From NCBI GenBank assembly GCA_016800925.1, contig JABCPU010000089.1, forward strand, positions 62,001 through 126,000: a stretch of DNA of 64,000 nucleotides. The letters run 5' to 3'. The notes beneath the pieces were generated by a model that saw nothing but the letters and a program-made list of their open reading frames with translations, was not told where the DNA came from and searched no databases. Positions 24,251 to 36,062 of this stretch are shown here, piece by piece (within the stretch, counting starts at the first letter, position 1; every line of letters starts with the position of its first letter). Source of the stretch: Suillus spraguei. Its lineage: Eukaryota; Basidiomycota; Agaricomycetes; Boletales; Suillaceae. The position numbers and the translations under genes were made by a program.

Positions 24251-24959
24251 CCTTGAGGTAGGTAACAGATATGTCTTTATCTCTCTACCTTGTATTCTAC
24301 CATGTCTCTCTTCTCTCCTGTATTAGTATCACATATGTACATCCCAACCCCAATTAAAATGTGATTTGATTTATAAAGTGATGAAATGAGTGTCGATGTT
24401 TAAACTTTGTGGCAATTTCTTAATAGTTTTATTTGAAGTAGCCTCACATTATAACCCTTTGTCAAGAATGAATCTGAATGATAGATATTTGCAATGTGTA
24501 TCATAATTGTACCTTTGGTGATTTTCCCCAGCATAGTCTGCCTATCTAAAGCTTTGTCAAGCTGACTGCAATTATGATAGATATTATGTAAATTTTCTGA
24601 AAGATAAAGCCTTATAAAACTATGTCATTTGCAGGTCAATTGCCTGATGAGTCTACTAGTGCAGTAGTGTAGTGCTTAGTAAACTGGAAACATGTGCAAA
24701 CCTTTAAAACTCAGCCCAACCTTATCCACCCAACAGCAGCTGGAACAAAACATTTGTAAACAAAGGCAGCCACACCAGCAAAAACTTGAAAGAGTCAGTG
24801 GAGTTGAAATTATTCAAGCAAATATCATATCACTAACAAATATGTGTATATATATCAATATGTCATTAACCAGTGCAGTGGACAACATTCTTGAAACACT
24901 AGAACTAAATAAAGAAAAGACACAGAGGAAAGGAGATAATGCATAAGATGATACCAGTT
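24251..24959. other. AT-rich, nothing recognised
   Basis: A plus-strand open frame at 24692-24946 has no domain. A GATACCAG at 24950-24957 is the complement of the primer-binding-site motif TGGTATC and belongs with the adjacent LTR4 copy. Confidence 0.3.
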
Positions 24960-25263
24960 GTAGTCCAAGAGCCAACAAGTCTAATGTGTGAACCAAGGGG
25001 GTAGTATGTGTTGAAGCACAAGGAAGTGCATATAGCGTGGGAGAGGTGCATGAAGTGTGAAGTGTGGGAATGAGTGCGAAGTGCACAAAGAAGGTGCGGT
25101 TAATGATGGTGAAGGAGGCAGGCATACGCTAGGTATAGCATGACAAGGGCGAGCCAGATAAGATAACAGAGGACGAGGGTGGGGGTCTTATCAGGATGAG
25201 AGTAGATGACGACACATAGGAGGAAAAATGATAGGAGGGGTGCAAGAAGGTGTTCTTGTAACA
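24960..25263 (-). repeat. LTR4 copy, minus orientation
   Basis: Inverse of the repeat at 29055-29387. Its right end reads GGTGTTCTTGTAACA, matching the TGTTACAAGAACACC start of the plus copy. Its left end is followed by the TGGTATC-type motif on the minus strand. Divergent and truncated at places. Confidence 0.6.
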
Positions 25264-25436
25264 CTTACCAACAACACAGAATTTAATTTAATAAAATCAG
25301 AAACACAATAGACAGCAAAGACCTTGCTTGTGTGTCATTTTGCTGCACTTCGAATTAATATGACTGATATCACTATAAGAAACAAATCACCATTCTGAGC
25401 ATTATGATGAGAAGCAGGAATAAATGATCAAATACC

Positions 25437-26335
25437 TTGCAAAGTCTACTTGGGATATTCCTACAATCAACACACACCACAGAAAGTTATCAAAAGACTG
25501 GAATACATGGGTATATCAGTGTTTGTGAATGGAATGCTATTCATGCTGCAACAAAATTGTTATTGGCACAGACTCACCAACACCTTCAGTCACTCGGACA
25601 GTTACTTCTTGCATTATATGGCCATGACAACTTTGATGTAGACCTGAAAACTTATCAGCACAAAATTGAAGACTCAATGGAGTCTCTCAAGCATCTAACA
25701 TCAGGTCTGATGTTCCCATTGCAGCACAACATCTCCAAGGAAGACCTTAAGTGTTTCAAGGAGTTACAGAAGATGTCACCATTTAATACCCAAGCAGGAC
25801 TGCAACCAAAGAAGTGATGGATAGATCTGCTCAGTCTTCACAAGGACACACCTGATGGCTCAGGTCTTAGCCAGCATGATAGATTTAATGCATGGACATT
25901 TCTCTCAGACCTTATCTCATATGGCCCTCCATACTTTTTCCCAATTCCATCACCAACTTCATGAATCTGAGCCCATCAAAGCCATCCATGTCACCAAAAT
26001 GCCAATTAGTGCTACATCTGCAATAGATATCAGCAATTCCACTGTTTCAGGAAATATACAAAGTATTATTGACCTACTTGAGCAAGGTGGGATCCAAGAT
26101 CCCACAGTTAATGATGATCAAGAGATGTCTGACATCTCAGAGCATGTGGTTCTCTTCCATGGTGACCTTGGGACTGGAGAACATCTTCAATCTGCACAGC
26201 AGTGTCAGAGAATTTAAAACTCACCATGGAACTGTTTACAACATGTTGTCTTTGTTCCCAGCATTTTCCATTTGAAGATGGCAGCTGTTGATGCAATTTG
26301 GCAGATATTTCTGCAGCCCAATGCAGTGTGACTTG
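25437..26335 (+). pseudogene. DUF6589-domain protein relic
   Basis: The plus strand reads long in one frame region: ISVCEWNAIHAATKLLLAQT at the start, then after a frame change HVVLFHGDLGTGEHLQSAQQ. After an in-frame stop at about 26215 it continues WNCLQHVVFVPSIFHLKMAA and VDAIWQIFLQP. The combination of a (L/F)HGDLGTGE motif with FHLKMAAxDAIW is what I recall for DUF6589 proteins, a family abundant in Agaricomycete repeat regions. The frame is broken by stops and shifts, so it is a relic. The match is from memory and needs a profile search. Confidence 0.6.
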
Positions 26336-26477
26336 ATGGAACTAGTCTCATGCAAGATATAGGTATTTCAAGGCCAAAGGAAACTGGCTACTATGGATCA
26401 AAGTCAGGGTTCCATCAAATGCATGAACTAATTGTGTATGACAATATTTGTCATTACCTTGATTGTTGGAGGGTTGA

Positions 26478-27012
26478 AGCTGGTTACATACAAAATAGGA
26501 TATAAAGACTTGACAGCCTGTATGTATATGATATTTTATTTTCACCGTACTATAGGTCAGGATTATTGTCTAGCTCTGGAACCACCCAGTAGTAGACTTA
26601 GTCTTTAGTTTCTGTTACTGGCATACCACTAAGCTATTGACCCCTATCTTGACTTGACTTCACACCAACTACTACTTTACCGCTGAAAGTACTGCTGTTA
26701 ACTTCCTTGTTTCTTCTTTACTGCTTACACTGGACTGCTACTCATTGTTGCTCACTTGACGCTACTCACTGGCATTGTTATTATCACCACTACCACTGCT
26801 ACTTATGACACTAGTTCTGGTGGCATCATCACTGACTGTGGCACCATGCTTACACTTCAGTTTGACATTACCTTGACTATACTAACAGGCATCCCCCTTT
26901 AGGGTCAAAAATTCTTGCCTTTGCAAGCAAAGCAGACTAGGAGGAGCGCAAGACTCACATACTAGCTTAGGTTGTGGTTTATCTACAGCCCATGGTAGGT
27001 TGTTTCTTTACA
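26478..27012 (+). repeat. LTR2 fragment (3' part), CpG-depleted
   Basis: Shares the blocks ACTATAGGTCAGGATTA, TCTAGCTCTGGA and CTTTAGGGTC with the full LTR2 copy at 29589-30543, and ends in CTTTACA. Its 5' part is missing. Many CG positions of the young copy at 52302-52762 read TG or CA here. Confidence 0.75.
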
Positions 27013-27773
27013 CTGACTCACTAGTCCATGTTCTATGAGCTGATGTATGTCCATCCATGTCCTTGCCTTGTCCATCTAGCTTTATTTGGTGTGTAGTATA
27101 CACATGTTTGCCGATCACTGATTCCACTGCAAGCCTTATTACATGTTGCCTCATGCCCCGGCTGCCTGTAGTGTTATTACATACTGGCAGTAGTCTTGCT
27201 TACTTGCTACTGACTTCGCCTGAGTATTCCAGTTACATACAATAGAGGATAAAAAGACTTGATGGCTTGCCCATATACTTCACCTTCACATCACCTTCTA
27301 GTACCTACTTTTTGGTCTGACTTACTATCTAGCTCTGGAACCATCCAGCAGTGGAAGTAGTCTTTTGTTATCATTACTGCTCACTTACCACTGCCATTGT
27401 GCAATTGACCCCTATTTGACTTGACTTCTGACCGACCATTACTTTACTACTGAAAGTACTGCTATTGACCTTATTGTTTCTCTTTCACCACTTGCACTGA
27501 ACCACTACTGGTGACTCTATCATTCATCATCACTCGTTACCACTACTGGTTGCACTACTGCCAGTGGCATCCTCACTGACCATGGCAACTTACTGCTGAC
27601 TATGGCACTATCCTTGCACTTTGGGTTTGGCACTAGCTTGACTATACTAACAGGTGTCCTCCTTTAGGGTCAAATGTTCTTGTTTGCAAGAGAAGCAGAC
27701 CAGGCAGGGTGCAAGACCACATACTAACTTGGGCCATAGTTTACTACAGCTCAGGTTAGGTTGTATCTTTACA
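27013..27773 (+). repeat. LTR2 fragment, second copy abutting the first
   Basis: Begins within the ACTGAC...GATGTCC block about 160 bp into LTR2, runs through the TTACATGTTGCCTCATGC block, and ends GGTTGTATCTTTACA at 27773. It directly follows the previous LTR2 fragment in the same orientation. Confidence 0.75.
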
Positions 27774-27889
27774 TCAGGGTTGAGAGTTTAAGACCTAAGC
27801 AAAAGAGCAAAGGTTCCATCTAAGACATGGCTAAGTCAAAAATGATAAAAGGTCAAGGCTTTAGTCTTAGGAGTGCTATCATATACCAT

Positions 27890-28610
27890 ACATCTGATCT
27901 CAGATCAGATCAGATCATTCCTACTTCCATCTAGTCCACAGATCCTATCTGGACCACTCATCCGAAACTTCCTACTTCTCACATTCTAACTCCACTGTGG
28001 ACATCTGCATCTATCTTCTTTCGGTACCCTCTTGTCCCCAGTATTTCAGCTATGTATATTTCCATCTTGCTTATTGATCCACTACCTATGTTTCATTTCC
28101 AACCTGTGCTTACTGATCTGCTGAGTTTTTACTAATAGACTTCTGTTATACTTTGTACATAGCCCTTGGTCCTGGACTCATTGATTATCTGTACCAGTTA
28201 CCTACAGTATATATTCCACTTGTAAACCTCTGTAGAACCTTAGTTCGAATATCATCTTAGTTCTACTCATTCTGTTCCTCCAGACTTGAGTTCCCTCCGA
28301 CTCTAGTCAACTTCCGAGACTTAGGATTGTTTCCTATAGTCTATATCTCCAACTTTACCTTTGGGTAGTTTATCTCTGTTAGTTTTTAGTTAGGACTCTG
28401 TCTGAAACTAGTCTTATACCTTGTTCCACTCCTATGTTCCAGATATCCTTCAGATGTACCATATCTGTTACCTTTGGATGTCCAGATCCAGCACATGTCT
28501 ACCTTCAGATGCTTTGGAAATATATCTCCCTCCTTAAATAAGGGGAAATACTTGGGAAAGGGACACAGTGTACAAACTGAGGCCAAAGCCCCTCTGATCC
28601 ATTACCCTTT
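27890..28610 (-). repeat. Old LTR3-like copy
   Basis: The right end (28540-28600), read inverted, matches the start region of LTR3 around the GGCCTCAG block and the TTAATTTCGG area. The remainder shows only scattered similarity to the inverted LTR3. Heavily decayed. Confidence 0.5.
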
Positions 28611-28619
28611 GAGTATGAC

Positions 28620-28917
28620 CTTAACAAGTGCTAAGACTAAGAAAGATGATTCAGATGACTTAAGATTGGAGGTCTTAAGCAAAGGAGATTCCAGGTAAAA
28701 CCCAGTAAGATTAAAGTAAAGAATACAAATGTGATACACTGTGCTTAAATAAGGCCAGATGTGCACACAGACCAGGCAGTCATGAGAATCTAGGTATGTA
28801 TCCTAAAGAGGAAGGCATATAAAGTATAGTACAGATAAGAAGCAGAGCACTGACATGACAGTCATGTGTTGCAATAGTACAAATGGAAAATGAATGGGGG
28901 TACATACAACTGTAACA
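28620..28917 (+). repeat. Old truncated gypsy LTR, CpG-decayed
   Basis: Shares GAGATTCCAGGTAAAACCC and CCCAGTAAGATTAAAGTA with the LTR at 38168-38640 and ends CTGTAACA. Positions that are CG in the young LTRs appear as TG or CA (for example GGGCACGTACAA becomes GGGTACATACAA). Truncated at the left. Confidence 0.8.
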
Positions 28918-29054
28918 GTGTGAATACAAAGTGCACAGATGAGCACAAAGTAGGGTGTGCAAGAAGATGCAAAGTGTGCAAGTGTGAGAAGATGTGAAGT
29001 GTGCGCAAAGGCACTAGTGACAAGTGTGGGTGAGGCATGTATAAAGAAGGTATG

Positions 29055-29387
29055 TGTTACAAGAACACCTTCTTGCACCCCTCCTATCATTTTTCCTCCT
29101 ATGCGTCGCCATCTACACTCATCCCAATGAGGCCTCTATCCTCGTCCTCTGCTACCTCATCTGGCTTGCCCTCATCACTCCCTACCTCACCTACACTTGC
29201 CTCCTCCATTGTTGCTGAATGCGTGCTCCTCACACACCTTTTGCCTTCTTCACGCACTTCACGCTTATACGTGCCTTTCACACTTCTTGCGCTTCAAGCA
29301 CTTCTTCTGCTCTCATCGCCTCTCCCTGCGCTTCAACACATGCCACCCCTTGGTTCATGAAGACAGCCTGCTGGCTCTCAAACAACA
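29055..29387 (+). repeat. LTR4 copy with following PBS-like motif
   Basis: Starts TGTTACAAGAACACC and ends CAAACAACA, followed after two bases by TGGTATC, the core of the initiator-Met tRNA primer-binding site used by many LTR elements. Repeated inverted at 24960-25263 and partly at 31090-31227. Confidence 0.6.
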
Positions 29388-29398
29388 ACTGGTATCGT

Positions 29399-29588
29399 TG
29401 TAATGAACATATTGGCACTGGCCTTGAAACCTTACCTTTTAGCACTTATCTCACATCTATAGGAGTTACCACTTGTCCATAGCCATCTTACCCCTTTAGC
29501 ATTGCCGGCAGCATCCCATGCTTACCGCACACCATACTGACTGCTGCACCACGTTTCACGTACCGATGTCCTCCCATGTCCTTGCTGC
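29399..29588 (+). repeat. LTR2 5' fragment
   Basis: About 190 bp beginning TGTAATGAACATATTGGC and ending TGTCCTTGCTGC, equal to the first 190 bp of LTR2, directly joined to a full LTR2 copy. Confidence 0.8.
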
Positions 29589-30543
29589 TGTAACAAACAT
29601 ATTGGCACTGGCCTTAAAACCCTATCTTTTGGCACATGTCTCATGTCTATAGGAATCTCTACCAGTCCAAAGGCCATCTTACTCCTTTAGCATTGCCGGC
29701 GGCATTCCATGCTTACTGCACACTGTACTGACTGCCACACCACATTCCACATACTGATGTCCTTCCATGTCCTTGCTGCGTCTGCATAGCTCCATTTGGT
29801 GTGTAGCTTGTTTTATGTTCATTATCACTGATTCCACGGCAAGCCTTATTACATGTTGCCTCATGCTGCAGCTGCCTTGTGCTACATTTACATACAGCAG
29901 TTACTGTACTTGAGCACTACTGATTTCACCTAACACATTCCAAGTACATACAATTTAGAATATAAGCACCGCATACCCCGCACAATACAGTACCTTATTT
30001 TTTACTGTACTATAGGTCAGGATTAGTGTCTAGCTCTGGATCTACCCAGTAGTGGACTTAGTCTTTAAAGTTCCTTACTGCTTGTTAATCAACATTGCTC
30101 GTTCACCGATACCGCTGGCACACTGCTAGATCCTTGACCCCTATTTTGACTGAACTTCATGCTCACCGTACTCTACCGCTGAGAGTACCGTGGATGTCTT
30201 TACTGTTTCTTTGCACCGCTCGCACCTTACTGCTACCACAGACTTTATCACTCGTTATCGCTCACTCAATGCTACATTCACAAGCATTATCCCTACCATA
30301 GTAGCACCACTACATATGACGCTAGTCCCGGCGGTATCATCGCTGACCGCAGCAACTTACTGCTGACTACAACACTATATTCGCACATTGGTTTGACTCG
30401 AACTTGACTATACTAACAGACATCCCCCTTGAGGGCCAAACACTCTTGTTTAACAAGTGAAGCAGACTAGATGGAGCACAAGACCACACATACTAACTTA
30501 GGAGGTAGTCTATCTACAGCCCAGGTTAGGTTGTATCTTTACA
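29589..30543 (+). repeat. LTR2, full-length copy (955 bp)
   Basis: TGTAACAAACATATTGGC at the left, GGTTGTATCTTTACA at the right, so TG..CA ends. The same element is present inverted at 54424-55388. No internal coding region follows, so it is probably a solo LTR or the left-over of a deleted element. Confidence 0.8.
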
Positions 30544-31089
30544 TCGTCTTATGCCTTATCACTTTTACATTTACCTTTCTTGACTCATGCATTGCCTCAT
30601 TGGCTTGTACCCTTTATACCTTTGGCTCTGCACCTATGACTCCCTTTCACACATGCGTGCTTTCATTGCTTCATATGCCTCTGACTCATCCATGAGCATG
30701 CATCACCTTATTGGCTATCTGACTTCATACTTAATCTAGTGATACTTACATATTCACACTCCGCTTCAATCTTACGTATAAATATGTGCAGATAGCCTTT
30801 GTACTTCTTGAATTTGAATCTACTTGATCTTCGACCCTGAACTTTTTTTCAATAAGCTTTTCATAAGCTTATTGTCTATACTTTGACTTCTTAGAAGCTC
30901 ATCACTTCTAAGTCTATTTGACATCGTAGAACCCGTCGCTGAGATGTGGTTGTGAGACAGCACATCATGCCTACCTCCAACCTGATGCAACTAGCGCACT
31001 CTGGCTAGACAATTAATACCCATGGGCCGCCACTCTTTATAGGGTGCCTGTCGCAGACACCACTCAAGTTCATTAGCGCCTGGCTAGGT
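30544..31089. other. Repeat-region spacer, nothing recognised
   Basis: AT-rich sequence without a gene or a repeat that I could pair elsewhere in the window. Confidence 0.3.
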
Positions 31090-31227
31090 CGCTAACAGTA
31101 TGGCATAATAAGGGTGACCCAGATGGGGTAGCAGAGGAAGAGGATGGAGGCATCCTCTGGGCAATGGTAGATGGCAATGCATAGGAAAAAAGTGATAGGA
31201 AGAGCACAAGAAGGTGTTCTTGTAACA
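31090..31227 (-). repeat. LTR4 fragment
   Basis: Ends GGTGTTCTTGTAACA, the inverted start of LTR4. About 140 bp retained. It interrupts the minus-strand reading frame described next. Confidence 0.6.
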
Positions 31228-31421
31228 AACTGTATATCACATTCATCACAAACCAGTTCCATTGCAACATAATGCTCACATTTCCTAGTACAGATTACTT
31301 TAGCCTTCTGTTGCAACATTGATATTGGTTCAAAACTCTCATACCCAGGGTGTTCTATGAATTCTGTCCACCACAAGCCCCAACTGGTATTCCAAGTTTT
31401 CTTCTTGCCACTACTAGCCAT
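31228..31421 (-). pseudogene. Unknown ORF start cut by LTR4
   Basis: From an ATG at 31421: MASSGKKKTWNTSWGLWWTE, then an acidic/Cys segment with CTRKCEHYVAMELVCDECD. It is lost where the LTR4 fragment begins. The spaced cysteines (CxxxC, CxxC) could be part of a zinc site. No function assigned. Confidence 0.3.
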
Positions 31422-33899
31422 GAGACTCAACAGTTGTGAATTGGCACCAACAAAGGAAAGCGAGAAAAAGAATGGAGTTGCATTTTACACCAAGCCACAG
31501 GAAGTCATATAGTTGGGGGCATGAGGAATTCACATGTATTATTTTAAGCACTAGTGCACTCACTAGAGGATTGATTATCAACATTATTGCACAATTCAGT
31601 TTACATTAATACATGACAGCTAGGACATACAAACTCACCTTGATCAATAGAGGAACATTTAGAATATCCATCAAGATTATTGCCAGATGCAGCAAAAATG
31701 GTGAGGACATGTGAAACAAAATGATGTTCATTTGTATGCTGAGCTAGACATAATGATAACCTGGACTAACAGTCATGTGCTTAAGATATTACAAATTATG
31801 ATTCAGCTTTTATATAGGAAAGAAAGACCCATGGCACCCGATCCATTCACATTCAGGTGAACTTCACTGACAGTTATTGACTTTCACACACTTTGTATTT
31901 GTTGAACAAATGACATGGTCAGTGACTGGCAGAATACTGGCATGAATAGTGGTGATATAGTGCTAACCTTTGGTTTAGTTTTGATCAAATGTTAAAAGAA
32001 TCACTCACATCATCTTAGGAACCCATTATTACTAGTTGTGCATTAGTTGTAGATGCAGAGTTTGTGTGATTTGAACAAATTACTTTCTGTTTTTGGCTCT
32101 TGAGCAATATTAGGTGTGCTCAATTCTGTCATGGTCAATGTCAACTCTTTGTTTGTACCATTATGCAATTGTAATTTCAGTTCCCAGAAAGGGTTAGAAC
32201 CCGGTATGCCTCTGGAATAGCCTCTACAGATACTAATGGTATTTGAGGATAGACATTTTGCTATAGTCTGCTCACCAGTGATGAGCTATCCAGCACAAAA
32301 TGTAGTATATAATACTGCTAATTCTTTACATGGTGTCTATAATGTCTTACAAGATATCAATGGTACTCAGCAGAGGACTTACAACAATGCTCCCAGTCAT
32401 ATTCCACAAGAGTACAACATAGTGTACATGGGTCACAACCACCAGCTCATGGCTGCTGCATATAGTAGATAAGCACAAGCACAAAGATCAGATTCTCAAG
32501 CTCAACATTTCTGGTTTGACTCATATTATGACTTTTTTGTATGCATTCATAATATACTCAGATGTCTTCTGGCAGCACTTGTCATCTCCCCATGAGACAA
32601 CTTGTATACGTAACTCCTGCAATGCTTGCACTACTTGCCAGCAGTACAGGAACACTGTGCCAAATCCAATTACGAGTTTGTGTACAGCTTGAAGTGGATC
32701 TGCACCTCATAAGCCATACCAAAGGAGGAAGCATGCCAGTTGATATCAGACTGCATGCTGTGGTTTCTTGCCCATTGTGTGAAAGATTGGATTTCATTCA
32801 AGGAGGAAAACAAGATGGTCAAACATGGACCATCAAACTCTGAAAGATATCTGTGAAGAGAATACTGATGATTGAATAGAAAACGTACCTGTATTCATGT
32901 CAAAAATCTTGGTCTGGCCAGCTCAGAGAAATATTGAAGGATTCAAAACACTTTCTCCATCAATTATATGGGCCACATGGACTAGGGCCAGACAGTGTGC
33001 TTGCAAGTATTTGAAGTGCTGTGCCTGTTATCATGAGAAATGCAGCAGGGCAGTGATTGTGGTCCTCATTGTCACCATTAGGGAAAATGAAGTTCTGAAG
33101 TTTGAGACAAGTGTGCTTTGAGATCCCCAACATAGAAGATGAAGCAGAAAAGACAGTTAAGAGCTCACAAACCTCTCATTTGCACTGCATAACTAGAATA
33201 GTGTATTGTTGTGGGATGATGTGCCAATAAGGCAGAGTAAGGTGAAGTAAGGTGATAGCTTCAGTGGCCCAAATGGAGTCTTACTGGTTGGCTAATTTGT
33301 TTGGCTCTAAGGCACGGTTGGACTTAACACACCTTGAACTTGACAACTCATGAATTGAGCATGTCTATTTCTAATTTCTAATCTATTTTTTGTCAAAAGA
33401 TATATTTAAGCTGGTTCTAAGCATCAGCAAAACCCAAATGTGAGGTCCCCCTATCTCCAGTGCTGTGCAGCACTACACAGCACTGCACAGTACTGCACAG
33501 CACTGCACAGCATTGTACATAGGGGGACTTCCCTGTATAGTACATAAGTGTTTTGCTGATGAACCTTGACTGTTGGTATTTGAGCCGGGCTGAACTATAA
33601 ATTATATAAGCTAAAGTCACATGTTAGCTTGGCCAATTCATGGTTCGGTGCACGGCTAAAACCGGCAATAAGCTGGAGCCACAGCAACACTATCAGTTCA
33701 CTAGTGTGCAGTTTGAGAACAAAGCAAGCCTGCAAGCATAGAGCTCAAACTAGTGCTTACTAAGCAAGTAGGCACCATAAGCTGCAATGCATAGTCATAA
33801 CATATCTTATCTTTGTTCTTATTGCGCTCTCACTCGCTCATTTTCTCATTTGAGGACTCAGCTCTACCAATGTACCATTCATAAATTATTAGTACCATC
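31422..33899. other. AT-rich relic sequence
   Basis: Plus-strand open pieces at 32236-32472, 32562-32843 and 32897-33121 look like one decayed coding region (for example HAVVSCPLCERLDFIQGGKQ) but I cannot name it. A small inverted repeat lies at 33447-33532. Nothing else is supported. Confidence 0.3.
33447..33532. repeat. Small inverted repeat with a CAGCACTG core repeat
   Basis: GTCCCCCTAT at the left and ATAGGGGGAC at the right enclose about 60 bp of repeated CAGCACTGCACAG-type sequence. It could fold as a hairpin. Confidence 0.6.
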
Positions 33900-34878
33900 A
33901 TGACCTCTACAGAGACACCGAATCCTGGGCATCCTGAAGGAGCCGGAGGAAAAGATACAAGGTCTTTTAACCAACCTGTCAATAACTTATTGTCCGATGA
34001 ATACATATTGAGAATTGCATTGTCCCTCACTAAGAACAAACAAAGACACATAAATCTTCATGACCGCGAGGCCATTGAGGAGGAAAACATCACATGCGCC
34101 AAGTGCAATCTGAAGAGAGCAAACCAGAGGAGGGATGAAAACTACATTGAAGAAGTGTCCAAGGACGAACATTTCCTGGATGAATCAGACATCCCAGAGT
34201 AGGCTCCAGTCACTAAGCCCTCTATCCCAAGCTTCATTCATTGTTGATACTGTGGACTTCATAGGTTCACTCACACCTACCACCAAGTCTATCCTTGTGT
34301 CAATGATGGCCAAGGGCCAAACTCTCACTGGTTCTAACCTGACAGGTTCATCCAGGACAATGGCTGCGTCTGACACACCCATCTTCATGGAGGCAAACAC
34401 CCACATCGTTGATGGTGAAGTGACAGCCTTCAAGATACCACATGTCCTCTTGAATCTAGCGAGGTCAAAGGTTCACATTCCACTTATGTTGACCCTTGCT
34501 CAGCAAAGCTTGAGCAGCAGTCGTTATCAACTTACCCATCTCACAAACCAGAAGGCCCATCATCCAGTGGTGTGTCGAGTGACGGAAAGCCCTTTCAAAG
34601 GAGCAAAGGTGACCAACTGTCTGAGCACCTCCTTTGCATCATTTGCAGTAGACTCAGACACAGGGCCAGCAGCTGCACTCACACCCACACCTCAAAAAAA
34701 CAGCCCAGTCATTAGCATGTGGACAGACAAACTTATCCTTAAGTCTTCCTCGGTCCTGATTTGCATCTCCTTCAATATCAGGAGATGCCAAGCTCCCAGA
34801 TACACAGGTGACATCATCCATGTATGCTCCATCTGCGGGAGCAAGAGCCACAGAGCGAACTCCAAGTCATGCAACTGA
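33900..34878 (+). pseudogene. Decayed gag-like ORF of a reverse-transcriptase element
   Basis: An ATG at 33900 opens MTSTETPNPGHPEGAGGKDT, then a frame change near 34200 leads to a second frame that ends at 34878. That end carries a zinc-knuckle-like CSICGSKSHRANSKSC just before the RT region. Position and finger suggest a gag-type protein. It is broken in frame. Confidence 0.5.
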
Positions 34879-35343
34879 GGTGTTCCGAAGGATCGTGACA
34901 CCGTACATTGCTGAAGCCTATGAAAGTTTCTTGAATCACTTTTACCTATCCAAAAAAACCCAAACCTCGTCTCCAACTTGCAACATGGCTTTCCCATAGG
35001 GAACATCCCCCCTCCTACTCACACCTATATCCCCAGAAACCACAAATTAGCCCTCGAACACATCGATGTTATCTGTACCTACTGCCAGGATGAAGTAACC
35101 TTGGGAAGGATGTTTGGCCCATTTTCAGCTGACAAGGTCTTCAAAATCCTAGGCAGACACTTTGTCTCGTCACCTTTGGGTGGGTGTTGTGGAAAAGGCT
35201 GGAGAGCCAGGCAAGTTTCGCATTGTTAGAGACTTATCATATCAAAATTCAGATGGCTATTCAGTTAACAGCTTCTTGGACTCAGATGACTTCCCTACTG
35301 AATGGGGAACGGCAGCACAAGTAGCTGAAATCATAAGTACTTT
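34879..35343 (+). pseudogene. Reverse transcriptase, N-terminal part
   Basis: Reads TPSHATEVFRRIVTPYIAEA, NIPPPTHTYIPRNHKLALEH, DEVTLGRMFGPFSADK, then after a frame change EPGKFRIVRDLSYQN and SVNSFLDSDDFPTEWGTAAQ, ending at VAEII where a minisatellite starts. This is a fingers/palm N-terminus of a reverse transcriptase of a kind I recall from Agaricomycete repeats. It continues at 37341. Confidence 0.65.
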
Positions 35344-35690
35344 CACTTATCACACTTGCACACTTGGCATTTTGTCTCTTTGCACACTTTGGCATTTTGC
35401 ACCTTTGCACACTTTGACATTTTGACCTTTGCATGCTTTGGTGTTTTGTCCCTTTGCACGCTTTGGCATTTTGTACCTTTACATGCTTCAGTGTTTTGTC
35501 CCTTTGCACACTTCGGTGTTTTGTCCCTTTGCACACTTTGGCATTTTGACTTATTTGCATGCTTCAGCATTTTGACATTTTGCATGCTTAGGTGTTTGGA
35601 TAGATTGCACACTTATGTGTTTCAAGTTCTTTGCATGCTTCAGCACCCATTCCTTACATGCCTTGGCATTTTGTGTTTGAGGCACACTGT
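35344..35690 (+). repeat. 25-bp minisatellite
   Basis: About 13-14 imperfect units of the form TTGGCATTTTGTCYCTTTGC plus ACACT. It produces Cys/His/Leu-rich and Lys/Gln-rich spurious frames on the two strands. It lies between the two halves of the reverse transcriptase and ends about 12 bp before the Tc1 element. Confidence 0.85.
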
Positions 35691-35702
35691 CTATATTGCA
35701 TA

Positions 35703-35914
35703 CAGTGGCTCAAAAAATTGTCCGCATGTTTTGACATTTTTCACTATCTATGATATTGTGTGAGAATGAACAAATTCCTCAAGGACATACTTATACCACA
35801 TTGTAGTATAACTTCAGGGCTTTTATTTGAGCCCTACACCGTGGGAATCGGCGGAGATATGGTGGAGATATAAGGCTTATAAAATGATGACTCATGTGGA
35901 CAGTTTTTTGAGTG
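35703..35914 (+). repeat. Left terminal inverted repeat of the Tc1 element
   Basis: The outer motif CTCAAAAAATTGTCCGCATG is repeated inverted at the inner end (CATGTGGACAGTTTTTTGAG), with a conserved middle (CCCTACACCGTGGGAATCGG). Confidence 0.9.
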
Positions 35915-36062
35915 TATATTAAAACTATATAAATCATTATTTATGACACCATAAAAATCATGCCACTATTATATAAATTATAAAGTGGTGTCATTATGTT
36001 ATTTTATGACTATATCTAACTATATAAACCAGAATATCTCATGTATCATAGTCATAATCACC

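Noticed and set aside
23676..24256. Pro/Trp/Leu-rich open frames (PGPSLAFLL-type repeats)
   Set aside because: They are translations of a pyrimidine-rich simple repeat, open in two frames, with no start context or domain.
29037..29482. Plus-strand Ser/Leu-rich open frames
   Set aside because: They overlap LTR4 and repeat inverted at 24960-25263 without frame conservation.
35282..35763. Overlapping Cys/His-rich (+) and Lys/Gln-rich (-) open frames
   Set aside because: Both are translations of the 25-bp minisatellite on opposite strands.
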